A stretch of 64,000 nucleotides of DNA. It comes from Polaribacter sp. Hel_I_88. GTDB lineage: Bacteria > Bacteroidota > Bacteroidia > Flavobacteriales > Flavobacteriaceae. Position 1 is the first letter of the stretch; every line of letters starts with the position of its first letter. The stretch is taken from the NCBI RefSeq assembly GCF_000687935.1, contig NZ_JHZZ01000001.1, positions 1,302,001 through 1,366,000 of the forward strand, given 5' to 3'. The notes below the pieces were generated by a model. That model was not told where the DNA came from. It was given only the letters and a program-made list of their open reading frames with translations, and did not search any database. Shown here piece after piece: positions 8,165 to 18,652 of this stretch. The position numbers and the translations under genes are program-made.

Positions 8165-10714
8165 TTATTTTAATACTTCAAGTATTTCTATACGATGAAA
8201 TACCATTCCTGTATCAAGCATTTTTAGCTGAATGGTTGTTTTACCATTACTTTTAAATTCATAATCTTTAGAAATATAACCATCTAAACATGCCTCTGAA
8301 ACAATTGTAGTCGTCCAAGTACAACTATGATGGTTGTGATATGTTTCTTCTGGTTCTTGAACATTTTTGACAATAAATTTTCCATTATTAACAGAAAAAG
8401 CACATCGCATTTCATCATTTTTAGAAGTTGGTCTTGAAGGAAGAAATTTAACACGAGCTTTGTAAATTCCTGGTTTTAAATTAATTTTAAACTCTAATGC
8501 TGGTGCTTTATTTTCATCTTTGTAACTTTCTGCTCTGTGTGGCATCAAATAAGCACCAAAACCATCAACGCTCAAGCCTTCTTCTACAACAATAGTCGTC
8601 TTACTATCTTTATTTATTATTTTATGTGAATTTTTTAAAGTCAAAATCTTGAGAGGATTTCGCATTAAATCGCTGTATTCTTGTTTTGTTGTTGCATGAG
8701 GAATTCGTTTTATATACTCCTCTGAAGCCAATCCTAAATCTGAAATTGGCTCTTTAAGCACCTTTAATTCTCTTGGTTTATAATTCATTAAATGATTCCA
8801 CTTCCCATTTTCTAATTTATTGTACTCTTCAGTTAAATTTTTAATTTTTTCAAATGCTAAATTCGATTTTTCAAAACTATTTTTTGATTTTTCAGTGAAA
8901 CCTCTTTTATTTTCAAGAGCACTTCGCCTTGCCAATAGAATTTTTTCATTATGTGCTGCAACTGCTGCTACAGGATAATATACAAGATGAAAATATGCAG
9001 TTTTAAGGCGCTCAGGTATTTTGGCTTTTAAAGTTTCTGCTTTTTTAGCAATTAAATTATAATCTTTTATGCGCTTTTCAGATTCAACTTCATTGTAAAC
9101 AGTATGCCCAATATGCTCTGGTTTTCCTCTCCATGCCAATCGATAATATTCATTTAGTATAAAACCAATTTCTTCACCGAATTTCTTCCCAAAAGTATCT
9201 AAACTCCAATCTATAGCCCATTGATTTGCTTTTCCATCTCGCCAACGATTAATATCCCAAGATAAATCCATAAAAAATTGTGTTTCACGTTCAGCTGCCT
9301 TAATATCACCTACATTTACTACCCAAAGATTTTTTATTTCAAAATCATAAGCACGCCCTAATTGATGTGCAATAAGTTGAGGCGAAATGCTAACTTGCCA
9401 AAGATAATCGCTCCAATAAGAAATGTGATAATAAATTCCGTTACCACCAGATCTTGCACGTTCTTTTTCGTCTGGCATTCTTCTTACATAACCTTGATTG
9501 TCTTCTGCCCAACAAATCATAATGTCTTCAGGAACTTTCATACCTGCATCATAATCTGCCAAAACCTCTTTGTAAGGACAAAATATCATAGGAATATCTT
9601 TCGTTTTTTTAGTTGAATATTTATTGATAAGTGTGCGCTGATCTTCAAATATTTTTTCCATCATTTCTACACGCTCACTTCTAATTTTACTTCCTGGCAT
9701 AGCACCATCGTGAATTCCACGCATACCAACTGTGTATAGATTTTCAAATTTTCCACGAGGTTTTAAAATACTTTCCCAATAATTTTTAATCAAATCTGGA
9801 TGTTTAAAATAATCCCATTGAGATTTTTCTCTTCCATCTACAGCCCATTCTGTCACATTATTTCTTAATAATGGTTCGCAATGAGAAGCGCCCATAATTA
9901 TTGCATAATTATCTGCAATTTGTGCATTTTCAGTAAATCCATTAAATGGTAAACTACATTCGTGCATTGCAGGCCAAAGGTAATTACTCTTAAGTCTAAG
10001 CATTAACTCAAATATTTTTGTGTAGGTTTTAGGACCTATATTTCCAGTTTCAGGGTCAAAAGTTTTTGCAATCCAAGGAGTTAGAGACCAATCTTCATCA
10101 TTAATAAAAATTCCACGATATTTAACAGACGGACTTTTTTGAATATGAGTTCCTTCTGTAAGATACAATTCTTTCTTTTTTTCTGGCTTTACATCTGCCC
10201 ACCAAATCCAAGGAGAAATACCAATAGCTTTAGATATATCCATAAGTCCGTATGCAGTTCCTCTCCGATCACTTCCAGCAACAACAATTGCTTTTTTTAT
10301 AGTATATGGCGTTTTATTTACAGTTGTTATTAATGACGCTTCCCAGTTATTTTTTATTGATGAAACATCTATTGTTTTTTTATGAATAAACTCATCAATA
10401 ATAACAGATTTTCCAATAGTTCCACAAATTATTATATATTCAGAACGAATATCAGCTACAGAAAATATTACTTCAGGTTTTTTTCCTGTAATTTGAAAGA
10501 TGTCATCCGCCAATAAATTTGCTGCTATTTCTATAACTTTTGCATCCTTATTGTCAATTAAAATTTGAGTAACATTTTTTGATGTTGCTAATTGAAACGA
10601 ATTTTTTGATGCTACTTCTGATACTTTTATTTGAGCCATTAATGCTTGATTAACAAAGAAGAAAACTATTAAAAAATGAAGTGATAGTAATACTTTCCAA
10701 TTAAATTTAAACAT
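8165..10714 (-). CDS. GH115 alpha-glucuronidase
   Basis: An 849-residue exported enzyme (signal peptide cleaved near LMAQIKV). GH115 hallmarks are present: an N-terminal alpha/beta domain (GKKPEVIF, AYGLMDISKAIGISPWIWWAD), the barrel region PSVKYRGIFINDEDWSLTPW, LRLKSNYLWPAMHEC, then MGASHCEPLLRNN, IHDGAMPG and WAEDNQGYVRRMPD, followed by a helical and a beta-sandwich C-terminal region. Family members remove 1,2-linked (4-O-methyl-)glucuronic acid from xylan; some act on arabinogalactan. Length is normal. It is 46 bases downstream of the GH2-like gene, same strand, so probably in one operon. Confidence 0.93.
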   Translation of the reverse strand: MFKFNWKVLLSLHFLIVFFFVNQALMAQIKVSEVASKNSFQLATSKNVTQILIDNKDAKVIEIAANLLADDIFQITGKKPEVIFSVADIRSEYIIICGTIGKSVIIDEFIHKKTIDVSSIKNNWEASLITTVNKTPYTIKKAIVVAGSDRRGTAYGLMDISKAIGISPWIWWADVKPEKKKELYLTEGTHIQKSPSVKYRGIFINDEDWSLTPWIAKTFDPETGNIGPKTYTKIFELMLRLKSNYLWPAMHECSLPFNGFTENAQIADNYAIIMGASHCEPLLRNNVTEWAVDGREKSQWDYFKHPDLIKNYWESILKPRGKFENLYTVGMRGIHDGAMPGSKIRSERVEMMEKIFEDQRTLINKYSTKKTKDIPMIFCPYKEVLADYDAGMKVPEDIMICWAEDNQGYVRRMPDEKERARSGGNGIYYHISYWSDYLWQVSISPQLIAHQLGRAYDFEIKNLWVVNVGDIKAAERETQFFMDLSWDINRWRDGKANQWAIDWSLDTFGKKFGEEIGFILNEYYRLAWRGKPEHIGHTVYNEVESEKRIKDYNLIAKKAETLKAKIPERLKTAYFHLVYYPVAAVAAHNEKILLARRSALENKRGFTEKSKNSFEKSNLAFEKIKNLTEEYNKLENGKWNHLMNYKPRELKVLKEPISDLGLASEEYIKRIPHATTKQEYSDLMRNPLKILTLKNSHKIINKDSKTTIVVEEGLSVDGFGAYLMPHRAESYKDENKAPALEFKINLKPGIYKARVKFLPSRPTSKNDEMRCAFSVNNGKFIVKNVQEPEETYHNHHSCTWTTTIVSEACLDGYISKDYEFKSNGKTTIQLKMLDTGMVFHRIEILEVLK

Positions 10715-10760
10715 ATTTTTAATTCTTTTTTTAAATTTATTAATACTATATTTTTAATTA

Positions 10761-13748
10761 TTATTTAGATTCCGAAACTATATATTCTACAGCAAAAGTC
10801 CCTTCTTGATTAGATGTAAACTGAAAAGACTTAACTTTTTCTAAAGTTCTTCCTTCTTTTAATTTTATATTTTTAAATTCTTTAGTTTCTAAAATACTAC
10901 CATCAAAAGTTTTTAAATGTATAGATAAATCTACCATTTTAGAGTCGCCAATATTGAATATAATAGGATTAATCATATCCGAAGGTCCATAAACAACATC
11001 TACATTATTACTTCCTGCCATTATATTTTGAAAACCCATTTGCTGAGAATACCAAACAAGCTTTGCATGTCCTAAATAATCTATTAACGATTTTTGATAG
11101 GTTCCTGTGTTTGGTCCACCTCGTAAATTACACCAGCTTACACCATCATAATCCATCATTCTTAATTTTTTAAGGGTTTCGTAGCCAATTAATGCTTGCC
11201 AAGCTTGACTGGTTTCCCATTCGTTAAATTCCAGTCGTCTCCCTATACTGCCAATATCATAATCCCATTCGTAACTGGGTACATTGTACCATGGTTTTCC
11301 TTTAGATAAACTCCAGTTAGGCTGCCCAATAGATTCATCGTTTTCAAAATTGAAATAAGCTCTATGCTTGCTATTTAAAAAGCTGGTTTGAAATTCATTT
11401 GTGTAATAATACATTGGTCGCTCATCTTCCTCCATAAAGGGCCATTTTCTCAAAGTAGTCCATTCTGCTCCATAACCACCCATATAATCCATACTCCCTC
11501 TGGTTATAAGAGGAGCAGTCCAAATATGATGTGGTTCTAAATTGTTGCCAAAATTATCTTTAGTTCCTTCATCGTTTGGAATATTATACATTAGTCTCAT
11601 ATCTGCACTTGGTGATATAAGACGAGATGAATCGATTGCTATTATTGGTTCATATATTTTTTGGTATGTTGTGGTAATACCTTCCCAATCAAACCAAGAA
11701 TATGGATGATTTGCAGATTGCCAAATTACTATAGAAGGATGATTTCTCACAATTTTGGCATCTGCTTGAAAACGATTAAAATCAATATTAAAAACATTTC
11801 CTTCTCTTATCCATGAAGATGTTTGCCAAATTAACATTAAACCAAGTTGATCTGCAATTTCTGCAATACGAGGATCATTTATACCTCCAGTTTTTGAATC
11901 ATGAACGCTCATACGAATACCATTTCCGTTCATTTTTTTAATCATCATCATTTCTTGAACCAAATATTCTGCAGGTGGACATTTATCCCATTTTGCTATT
12001 TTTTCAAGAGGTGCTCTATTGCCGAATAAAAGAGGTGCTTTTAATAATTCTGGTTTATTGTTGATACGAAAAGTACCACCATCTTGAGATATAGTTCTTA
12101 TTCCTGTGGTTGTTATATAATCATCTATAATTTCTCCTTTTTCATTAATAAGTTCTGCTCTTACAAGATATAACCGCGGATTATCAGAAGTCCAGAGTGA
12201 CGGATTTTCGATTATTAATTTGGTACTATTAAGTTTATCAACAGGAATAGCATTTAGTACTATTTCTTTGAAAGCCACAATTTTTCCTTCATTTGGAAAC
12301 CAAGGGGAAACGCTTATCCGAAGTTTACCTTTAAATCTATTTTGCTTCAAATTTCTATAGGTTACCTTAACAACTTGTTCAGCGTTTGTATTTGTTATTG
12401 AGTTTGTATAGGTAAATACATCTTTTATATACGCTTCTTTTAATAAATCAAGATGAATTCTTCCTGCAAACCAACCTGTATGAAGATCTGTCGAAGTATG
12501 TGTCATGATTTCTTTTGGAGCAACATGGTATGCGTCAACTTTTATGGCAATTAAATTAGTTCCTGTCTTTAAATACTTTATTATATCTATAGTTTTTGTG
12601 CCAGCATTACGAATAACCTCAACCGTTTTGCCATTAATAAAAATTATACCAGATGGAGTAATTGATTCCAAGTAAAGATTGGCAACATTATACTGATTAA
12701 TATTTTCTATAAAAAATTTATTTCTTAAATAAAGATTTTCTTCTTTGAAGCGTTCACCACCATGAACAATAGGAAGTATATGACTTGACCAATCTGAATC
12801 ATCAAAATTTTCTTCATTCCAATTTCCTAATGGCGTAGAAACGGAAAAATCTTCATCTAAAATAGTTTTGATACTAAAAGGATAATGCGGGTCTTCAGTT
12901 AATCTTTGATAACCTATAATATGTACATTGTCTATTTTTAAACCTTTTTGACCGTTAATAATAAGTTTTGAAAAAGATTTTTGTTTACTATCTGAATAAA
13001 GAGAATAATCACCAATTAATTGGTCTTGTAAGTAAAAATTATACCTATTTGTTGTAAAATCCAAATCGAATTTAATTGTAGTTAATTTTCCCGAACTGGT
13101 TTTAGGAGTAAAGAATTTCTTTTTTCCATCTACCACATAATAATATTTTCCCGATGCTTCTTTTCCAAACTCCGCACAACCATCTAAAGAAATTTTAAAG
13201 TTTTTAGCTTCTAATAAATTAATGTCCATTTTTAATTGAGTGCGCCAATTTTGAGATTCGATATCTCTAATTAATTTTCCTTTATATATAAAAAGGAGCT
13301 CTTCATTTTCAGTTTTTACGTTATCTGTTAAAATCCATTTACCAAATTCTTTCTTTTCATTAATTTCTTTATCTACTTTATAACCCTTCCATAACCATTC
13401 ATCTTTAAGCAATCTATTTCTAACTTTTGGCACCGGTTGCGGTTTTAAAGTATTCAGTAATTTTAGTGCATCATTAAGAGGATACACTTTTTTATTGAGT
13501 TTTTTATCTTTCCAAAATGCCTTTCCAAACTTTGCATACGTGTTTAAGAAATCGACTCTTTCTTCTGTGCTAAAAACTGATGTTTTTCCTTTGAAATCTG
13601 TTTCTCCATTAGCCTTAAGTGAATTTGAAAATGTTCTTATCTCAAATGATTTCGAAATAGTTTGTGCTATCGTATTTTTGCATAATAAGATCAAAAAAAC
13701 ACAAACTAAAATACCCGTAATATTTTTCTTTATAAAAAAATTCTTCAT
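10761..13748 (-). CDS. GH2-like glycoside hydrolase, large
   Basis: A 995-residue exported protein (signal ending near KNTIAQT). After an N-terminal beta-sandwich (about 120-280) the GH2 order is visible: sugar-binding jelly roll (WNEENFDDSDW, about 310-430), Ig-like domain (about 440-560), then the barrel from FRINNKPELLKAPLLFG. The barrel includes the KKMNGNGIRMSVHD strand, RNHPSIVIWQSANH (about 680-695) and YYYTNEFQTSF (about 780). The canonical GH2 acid/base sequence ends in NE at the place where this protein has NH, so catalysis may use another residue, or the protein is a divergent subfamily. Substrate is unknown. It is cotranscribed with GH115 by spacing. Confidence 0.82.
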   Translation of the reverse strand: MKNFFIKKNITGILVCVFLILLCKNTIAQTISKSFEIRTFSNSLKANGETDFKGKTSVFSTEERVDFLNTYAKFGKAFWKDKKLNKKVYPLNDALKLLNTLKPQPVPKVRNRLLKDEWLWKGYKVDKEINEKKEFGKWILTDNVKTENEELLFIYKGKLIRDIESQNWRTQLKMDINLLEAKNFKISLDGCAEFGKEASGKYYYVVDGKKKFFTPKTSSGKLTTIKFDLDFTTNRYNFYLQDQLIGDYSLYSDSKQKSFSKLIINGQKGLKIDNVHIIGYQRLTEDPHYPFSIKTILDEDFSVSTPLGNWNEENFDDSDWSSHILPIVHGGERFKEENLYLRNKFFIENINQYNVANLYLESITPSGIIFINGKTVEVIRNAGTKTIDIIKYLKTGTNLIAIKVDAYHVAPKEIMTHTSTDLHTGWFAGRIHLDLLKEAYIKDVFTYTNSITNTNAEQVVKVTYRNLKQNRFKGKLRISVSPWFPNEGKIVAFKEIVLNAIPVDKLNSTKLIIENPSLWTSDNPRLYLVRAELINEKGEIIDDYITTTGIRTISQDGGTFRINNKPELLKAPLLFGNRAPLEKIAKWDKCPPAEYLVQEMMMIKKMNGNGIRMSVHDSKTGGINDPRIAEIADQLGLMLIWQTSSWIREGNVFNIDFNRFQADAKIVRNHPSIVIWQSANHPYSWFDWEGITTTYQKIYEPIIAIDSSRLISPSADMRLMYNIPNDEGTKDNFGNNLEPHHIWTAPLITRGSMDYMGGYGAEWTTLRKWPFMEEDERPMYYYTNEFQTSFLNSKHRAYFNFENDESIGQPNWSLSKGKPWYNVPSYEWDYDIGSIGRRLEFNEWETSQAWQALIGYETLKKLRMMDYDGVSWCNLRGGPNTGTYQKSLIDYLGHAKLVWYSQQMGFQNIMAGSNNVDVVYGPSDMINPIIFNIGDSKMVDLSIHLKTFDGSILETKEFKNIKLKEGRTLEKVKSFQFTSNQEGTFAVEYIVSESK

Positions 13749-14135
13749 TAGATTTTTTTTTTGCTGTTAATTACAAACATCTATATATTAGTAGATCAAG
13801 TATTTATGTAATATGATAATACTCTTTAAATCCAAGTAAATTTTTTAATTGAAATGAGGAAAATTTAAATTGAGAATAAAATTTTGATTTTGATTTTTTT
13901 TCTCGATACTATTCTTGATTCCTCAAAATCAGGAGAACTAGCAATTTTTTTTCAAATTTTTGAATCAAAATGCGCTATGGATTAGATTACTTTTTAACTA
14001 AAAACAAAAAATAATATTCTTCTTATAAATTTGGAATTATTAAATATGTGTTGACCTATATTATAGATTTATTATAATAATTTATTACTTTTATTGTAAT
14101 TATTGATAATAAAATTAAAATATTAAACAAAAAAA
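13749..14135. other. Intergenic gap within glycan locus
   Basis: A 387-base AT-rich gap between two minus-strand genes. It should carry the promoter of the GH2-like/GH115 pair. I see short self-complementary runs (for example near 13950-13965) but nothing I would call a terminator or operator. Confidence 0.4.
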
Positions 14136-15797
14136 TTAGTCTACATAAACTTTTTTTATGAGAGACTTATTTAAAGAATCTAAAATCTTAATTATATAAA
14201 TACCTTTTGGTAATCCAATTGAAAACTCATTACCATTTTTGTATTTAGCCAATTCATGGCCTATTATAGAAAAAACAGCTAACTCTTTCAATTCATAACC
14301 ATCTTTAGATATTATTTTTAGCTCTCCGTTACTACTGTATATTTTAAAATTTGATTGTACATCAAATTCTGATGTAGACAAATTAGAATCATAATTAGAA
14401 TCCAGAGCCATAGTAATTGTTGTGATACTAAATGCAGGAGCGGTTAAAGTATAAGTACCTATTGAATTAGTGTAATTTAAAGATTGAGTTACTTCCGCAT
14501 TTCTAGACTGATCTGTTGTAATTAATTCTAAAAACTTTATACCGTAATTCAAATTGTTAGCTTTTTTAATAACAATTGGTATTTCTTTTGGCATTGAACT
14601 AAAATTACTAACATTTAAATAAATAGAATCTCCATTAATTTTTCTAAAAGAGGATACTTCAGAATTTTTTAAATTAACAAGACTTTGTTCTAAAACATTT
14701 GTATTTAGTGGTTGTCTGGATGTGATTTGCTTAAAAGCATAAAAATGTTTGTATGCAGTTGGTTTACCTCCCCAAGGAACACGAATTAAACCTCCAGGAT
14801 GATAAACTTGCGGATAATTATTTTCGAAATAAAACCAACTTTCAATACCATTATTCATTGCGATATTAAAAAGACCAGATAAATCTAATGACGCTCGATG
14901 TGGTCTTTCTATCAATGTTCCTAAATTTAAGTTATCGTTGTGGTCTGCATGCATTTCTGATTGGTAAAATGCTCTTCCATCAAGTTCTTCCTTAATGTTT
15001 TTTATAGTTGTTTCGTCATATCCACCTCCATATTGATGTGTTGCAACAATGTCTATTTGAGCCCAAGCTGATGGATAATCATTTTTATAATATTTTACAT
15101 ATTCTAAACAAGAAACTGTAGATAAATTACTTGGTGCCATAAATAAAGGCAACTTAATATTTGTAGTATTTATGGCAGGATTCGCTAAAATTGCTTTTAA
15201 TTTAGGAACAGCTTCTTGCAAAATACGACCTACCCCATATTTTGGGTTTCCAAATCCAAAATGGTGTTGTCTTGTATAATCTGGTTCGTTGCAAACACTT
15301 AAAATATCAACCTCTACACCTCTTTCTTGAAAACCTTTTAAACTTTGAAAATACCAATCTGCTAATTCATCATAAATACCGGCTCTTGTTACATCTAAAA
15401 TACGGATTACTTGCCCATTAACTGTCTTATCTTTTCTCAACTCATCTGGAAAATTATCGTATACCATTGCAATTTTACTGTTAGGCTGATAAATTTTCGC
15501 TTGTTTTATATAGTTTGCTCTAATATCATAATATGCTGCATTTGAAGGATAATATTGAATATAATCTTGAATATAGCTCATATTCAAATCTTGATTAATC
15601 AATTTCATTGCCTTTTGTTGGTTTGAAGAATTCATACTAAAATGATGATATATGTACAAACCAATTGAAGTACCAACACCATTAAACTCTTGCTTGTAAG
15701 AATCTGCTTTAATCTCAATAGTTTGAGAATAAAATTTTACTGTATTTAAAACGAATATTATTAGTATTATTTTTAAAATAAATATTTTATTTTTCAT
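14136..15797 (-). CDS. GH30-like glycoside hydrolase with T9SS sorting domain
   Basis: A 553-residue secreted enzyme: signal peptide (cleavage near FYSQT), a clan-A barrel beginning with YKQEFNGVGTSIG, and a C-terminal beta region. The last 75 or so residues form a type A T9SS signal (FKIYSSNGELKI ... LPKGIYIIKILDS). Candidate catalytic acids are E171 in VCNEPDY and E281 in YQSEMHADH, the order and spacing expected in GH30/GH39-like enzymes; the family call is tentative. It would be exported and attached or released at the cell surface by T9SS. A 44-bp perfect palindrome lies 12 bases ahead of its start codon. Confidence 0.8.
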   Translation of the reverse strand: MKNKIFILKIILIIFVLNTVKFYSQTIEIKADSYKQEFNGVGTSIGLYIYHHFSMNSSNQQKAMKLINQDLNMSYIQDYIQYYPSNAAYYDIRANYIKQAKIYQPNSKIAMVYDNFPDELRKDKTVNGQVIRILDVTRAGIYDELADWYFQSLKGFQERGVEVDILSVCNEPDYTRQHHFGFGNPKYGVGRILQEAVPKLKAILANPAINTTNIKLPLFMAPSNLSTVSCLEYVKYYKNDYPSAWAQIDIVATHQYGGGYDETTIKNIKEELDGRAFYQSEMHADHNDNLNLGTLIERPHRASLDLSGLFNIAMNNGIESWFYFENNYPQVYHPGGLIRVPWGGKPTAYKHFYAFKQITSRQPLNTNVLEQSLVNLKNSEVSSFRKINGDSIYLNVSNFSSMPKEIPIVIKKANNLNYGIKFLELITTDQSRNAEVTQSLNYTNSIGTYTLTAPAFSITTITMALDSNYDSNLSTSEFDVQSNFKIYSSNGELKIISKDGYELKELAVFSIIGHELAKYKNGNEFSIGLPKGIYIIKILDSLNKSLIKKVYVD

Positions 15798-15808
15798 ATC
15801 CTTTTTTT

Positions 15809-15852
15809 ACACACTTATAAGTCTTTTAAATTTAAAAGACTTATAAGTGTGT
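15809..15852. repeat. Perfect 44-bp palindrome upstream of GH30-like gene
   Basis: Bases 15809-15830 are the exact reverse complement of 15831-15852, with no loop spacer. It sits between the stop of the propeller gene and the start of the next minus-strand gene. On the minus strand it is followed by an A-run and AAAGGATATG, not a U-run, so it is not a normal intrinsic terminator. In RNA it would fold just upstream of the start codon; a role in processing, stability or binding is open. Confidence 0.9.
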
Positions 15853-15872
15853 AATACTAATTCTGGTTAAAC

Positions 15873-18437
15873 TTATTCTTTTAATATTTTTACTGAGATT
15901 GGTTTCTCTAGATATATTTTAGCAAAATATAAACCTGAAGCATTATTTTCTATATTAATTTTTATTTTACCATCAATTACTTTGCATTTTTTAGTTAAAA
16001 CAAGTTTCGAGTTACTTGTATATACTTCTACCAAAACCTCGTTCATTAAAGAACCAACTGTAACATTAAAAACACCTGTTGTTGGATTTGGAAAGGCTTT
16101 TACGTTTTCCAATTTATTAAAGATGTTATCATCTAAAGATAAAGAATTATCATTTATTTTAAAATCTAAAACCCCACTTCCATAAGTACCAAATCTAATT
16201 ATTTTTTTAGATTCTATATATTGTACATCGGTAAATTGCACGTTAGGTACATGTGCTCCATCCATCCTAAACCATTTATCATCCGCTACAGAATAAACCC
16301 AACCTCCTTCAAATTCACAAGCTGCGAAAATAAATTTTCCGTCTTCAGAAGCTTCAAAGTCCATAAATCTAGTTACAGACAGCCCGTTATTATGATTTGT
16401 AAATGTAACACCTCCATCTTTAGATATTAAAAATATATTTCCTTTACCTGCAAAATATACAGTTGATTCATCCGTTTTGCTTGTTTTTATTACTGTTCTT
16501 CTTTTTCGATAATCATTATCCTGCCCAGGCATTTGCCCTGTATAACTTGTTTTAGTAAATGAGTTCCCTCCGTTATTAGAATACATAAAATCTCCAGAAG
16601 CTAAACCAACATACCACCTATTTGTATTTAAAGCAGAATAATTAAAACTAATAGGAGCGCTTGAAAAAGAATAAGGATGAAAAGTTTGAACAATATTATT
16701 TCCTGTATAGGTAAACTTATTCAATTTAGTTCCACCTGCTGGAATATACATTGCATCTTCATTTATATTAGGGGAAGGTATCATGCTTGTTGCCCACCAA
16801 TTACCAAAAAAATCTCTACGGAGTACTGTACTATAATTTCCTCCGTTGGTAACGGAAGCTCTTCCAATAGTTCCATAATAGTACCAAAACCAAACAGATT
16901 CTTCATCTCTAGATAAAGAAACTCTTAATACATCGGTATTTGCCTCTCTTGCAGCTGTATATATTTCATCATTGTTTGGAATATCAATAAAACCTTGAGA
17001 ACCTCTATCTTGGTTTGCAGTATATATTTTATTGTGTTTTTCACTTGTTATAGCGTCATAAGCTAATATTGTTGGAGATCCAGAATTAACTGACGTCCAT
17101 GAATTCCAAAGTTTAGAATTATTTGTATAGTAACTCCCAAAATCCATTCCTACAAAGGTAAAGTTTCCTCCATCCTCTTCATCATATGTTTTCATATGTT
17201 GCAAATCCCACACGTAATAAGATCTTAAATAATGATTATTACTTCTAAATGTTGTTCCAAAATCAGTAGACATATACAAATCTATAAAACCTTTAAAACA
17301 AATATTGGGTTCTTGAGGGTGCATTTCCATTAACGCTCTATCATTTGTAGTGCTTTTTAGAGACCACGTTCTACCTTCATCATTAGAATAATAAATATTA
17401 CTTCCGCTACTAATATAAAAGTGATTAAAAGTATTTGCAAATTCTGCTCCTAATACAGAGTCTAAACTCGCAATAGTTTGCGAAGGAGAAGCTATTAATA
17501 AAAAGTCTGAATCATTCTCTCCCATTTTATAAATAAATAATTTAGAAGTACTTTTTTGAACAACAAAACAATAAACAGATCTACTATTATGAGGTTTATT
17601 TATACTCATTAAAAAATCACTTTTCCTAAATCTTAAGTTTGATTCTGTATAGTTTAAACCATAATCGGTAGATATAAATAATCTTTCATGCGAAGCACCT
17701 GCAACAAAGCTTCCACCGTGAGCTACAATTCTTCTGCCTGTTGAAGTCTTTGTAACAACAGTTTTATTATTCCAAGAATTTTGAAAAAGAGCTCCATTAG
17801 CATCTACCCACGTACGACCCTCGTCATCAGAAAACTCCATAGGCCCGTTTGGTTTTTGATGTAACAATCTAAAACTATTATCTGGTAAATTTATCCCGTT
17901 AAAATCATCTCCCAACAAAATCTTTTTTTGATTTCTAATTGACCATTTAATAGGCTTATCTTCTTCAATTTTATAAAGATGACCTGCAGTAGAGACCACA
18001 AACAACTCTTTGTTAATAGGATCATAAGTAGAACCATCAGACCTAAAACCACTATCATCAAAAAGCACTATATTTTTTTGATCCCAATTACCAGTAATTA
18101 AACCATTAGCGTATGAATAATTATTATCTGCAATGGTAGATGCGTTTTTAAAAAATTTTGTTGAGGAAGATTTAAGTTTACTAAAATCTGTAAATTGGTA
18201 TCCAGAATTTTCTATTTCTTTTTTCCACTTTTCATATTTTTCAAGAGATTCCCCTTTTAAATCATTAAAGTCAACTATTTTTTCTTTGAAAAAATCTTCT
18301 TTTTTTTCTCTTTCATAAGATTCATTATAATCAAAAACAGTGATGCTTTTTTCAAAATCTTTATTTAAAAATAAATATTGAACTGAAATAAAAAGCGCAA
18401 TTAATGCAACAATTATGTAAGGTATTTTTTTTTTCAT
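15873..18437 (-). CDS. Asp-box (BNR) beta-propeller protein with T9SS sorting domain
   Basis: An 854-residue secreted protein with an N-terminal hydrophobic anchor or signal (IPYIIVALIALFISVQYLF). At least six Asp-box motifs (S/T-x-D-x-G-x-x-W/F/Y) are visible: SDDEGRTW, STDYGLNY, SNDEGRTW, STDFGTTF, SNNGGNSF and SKDGGVTF. These mark sortilin, sialidase or GH74-type propellers. The last 80 or so residues are a T9SS type A signal (VKAFPNPTTGVFNV ... ASGLYFAKIYLEKP). It could be a glycan-binding propeller or an enzyme of GH74 type; I see no decisive catalytic residues. First gene of its strand run after a 215-base gap. Confidence 0.85.
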   Translation of the reverse strand: MKKKIPYIIVALIALFISVQYLFLNKDFEKSITVFDYNESYEREKKEDFFKEKIVDFNDLKGESLEKYEKWKKEIENSGYQFTDFSKLKSSSTKFFKNASTIADNNYSYANGLITGNWDQKNIVLFDDSGFRSDGSTYDPINKELFVVSTAGHLYKIEEDKPIKWSIRNQKKILLGDDFNGINLPDNSFRLLHQKPNGPMEFSDDEGRTWVDANGALFQNSWNNKTVVTKTSTGRRIVAHGGSFVAGASHERLFISTDYGLNYTESNLRFRKSDFLMSINKPHNSRSVYCFVVQKSTSKLFIYKMGENDSDFLLIASPSQTIASLDSVLGAEFANTFNHFYISSGSNIYYSNDEGRTWSLKSTTNDRALMEMHPQEPNICFKGFIDLYMSTDFGTTFRSNNHYLRSYYVWDLQHMKTYDEEDGGNFTFVGMDFGSYYTNNSKLWNSWTSVNSGSPTILAYDAITSEKHNKIYTANQDRGSQGFIDIPNNDEIYTAAREANTDVLRVSLSRDEESVWFWYYYGTIGRASVTNGGNYSTVLRRDFFGNWWATSMIPSPNINEDAMYIPAGGTKLNKFTYTGNNIVQTFHPYSFSSAPISFNYSALNTNRWYVGLASGDFMYSNNGGNSFTKTSYTGQMPGQDNDYRKRRTVIKTSKTDESTVYFAGKGNIFLISKDGGVTFTNHNNGLSVTRFMDFEASEDGKFIFAACEFEGGWVYSVADDKWFRMDGAHVPNVQFTDVQYIESKKIIRFGTYGSGVLDFKINDNSLSLDDNIFNKLENVKAFPNPTTGVFNVTVGSLMNEVLVEVYTSNSKLVLTKKCKVIDGKIKINIENNASGLYFAKIYLEKPISVKILKE

Positions 18438-18448
18438 ATCTAAAATAT

Positions 18449-18536
18449 TATTAAAACTTTAAAAATTAAAAAGAATTATTTTCTCAAATATAAAATATAT
18501 TAAAAATTAATATATGTATATTAAAACTTTAAAAAT
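18449..18536. repeat. Pair of 17-bp direct repeats upstream of propeller gene
   Basis: The 17-mer ATTAAAACTTTAAAAAT starts at 18449 and again at 18520, 71 bases apart, within the AT-rich gap ahead of the start codon at 18437. It may be a regulator site; in DNA this AT-rich chance duplication is also possible. Confidence 0.4.
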
Positions 18537-18652
18537 AGATTATTCTATTTCAATATAAGTTTAAGAAAACAATACACTATTGATTCAAATTAAAAAAATG
18601 AATTAGTATGCTATTGATGATTTTTTTTGAACTGAAAAGTTTTAATAGAAAG

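Noticed and set aside
15809..15852. Rho-independent terminator of the propeller gene
   Set aside because: There is no T-run after the stem in either direction; an A-run follows on the minus strand.
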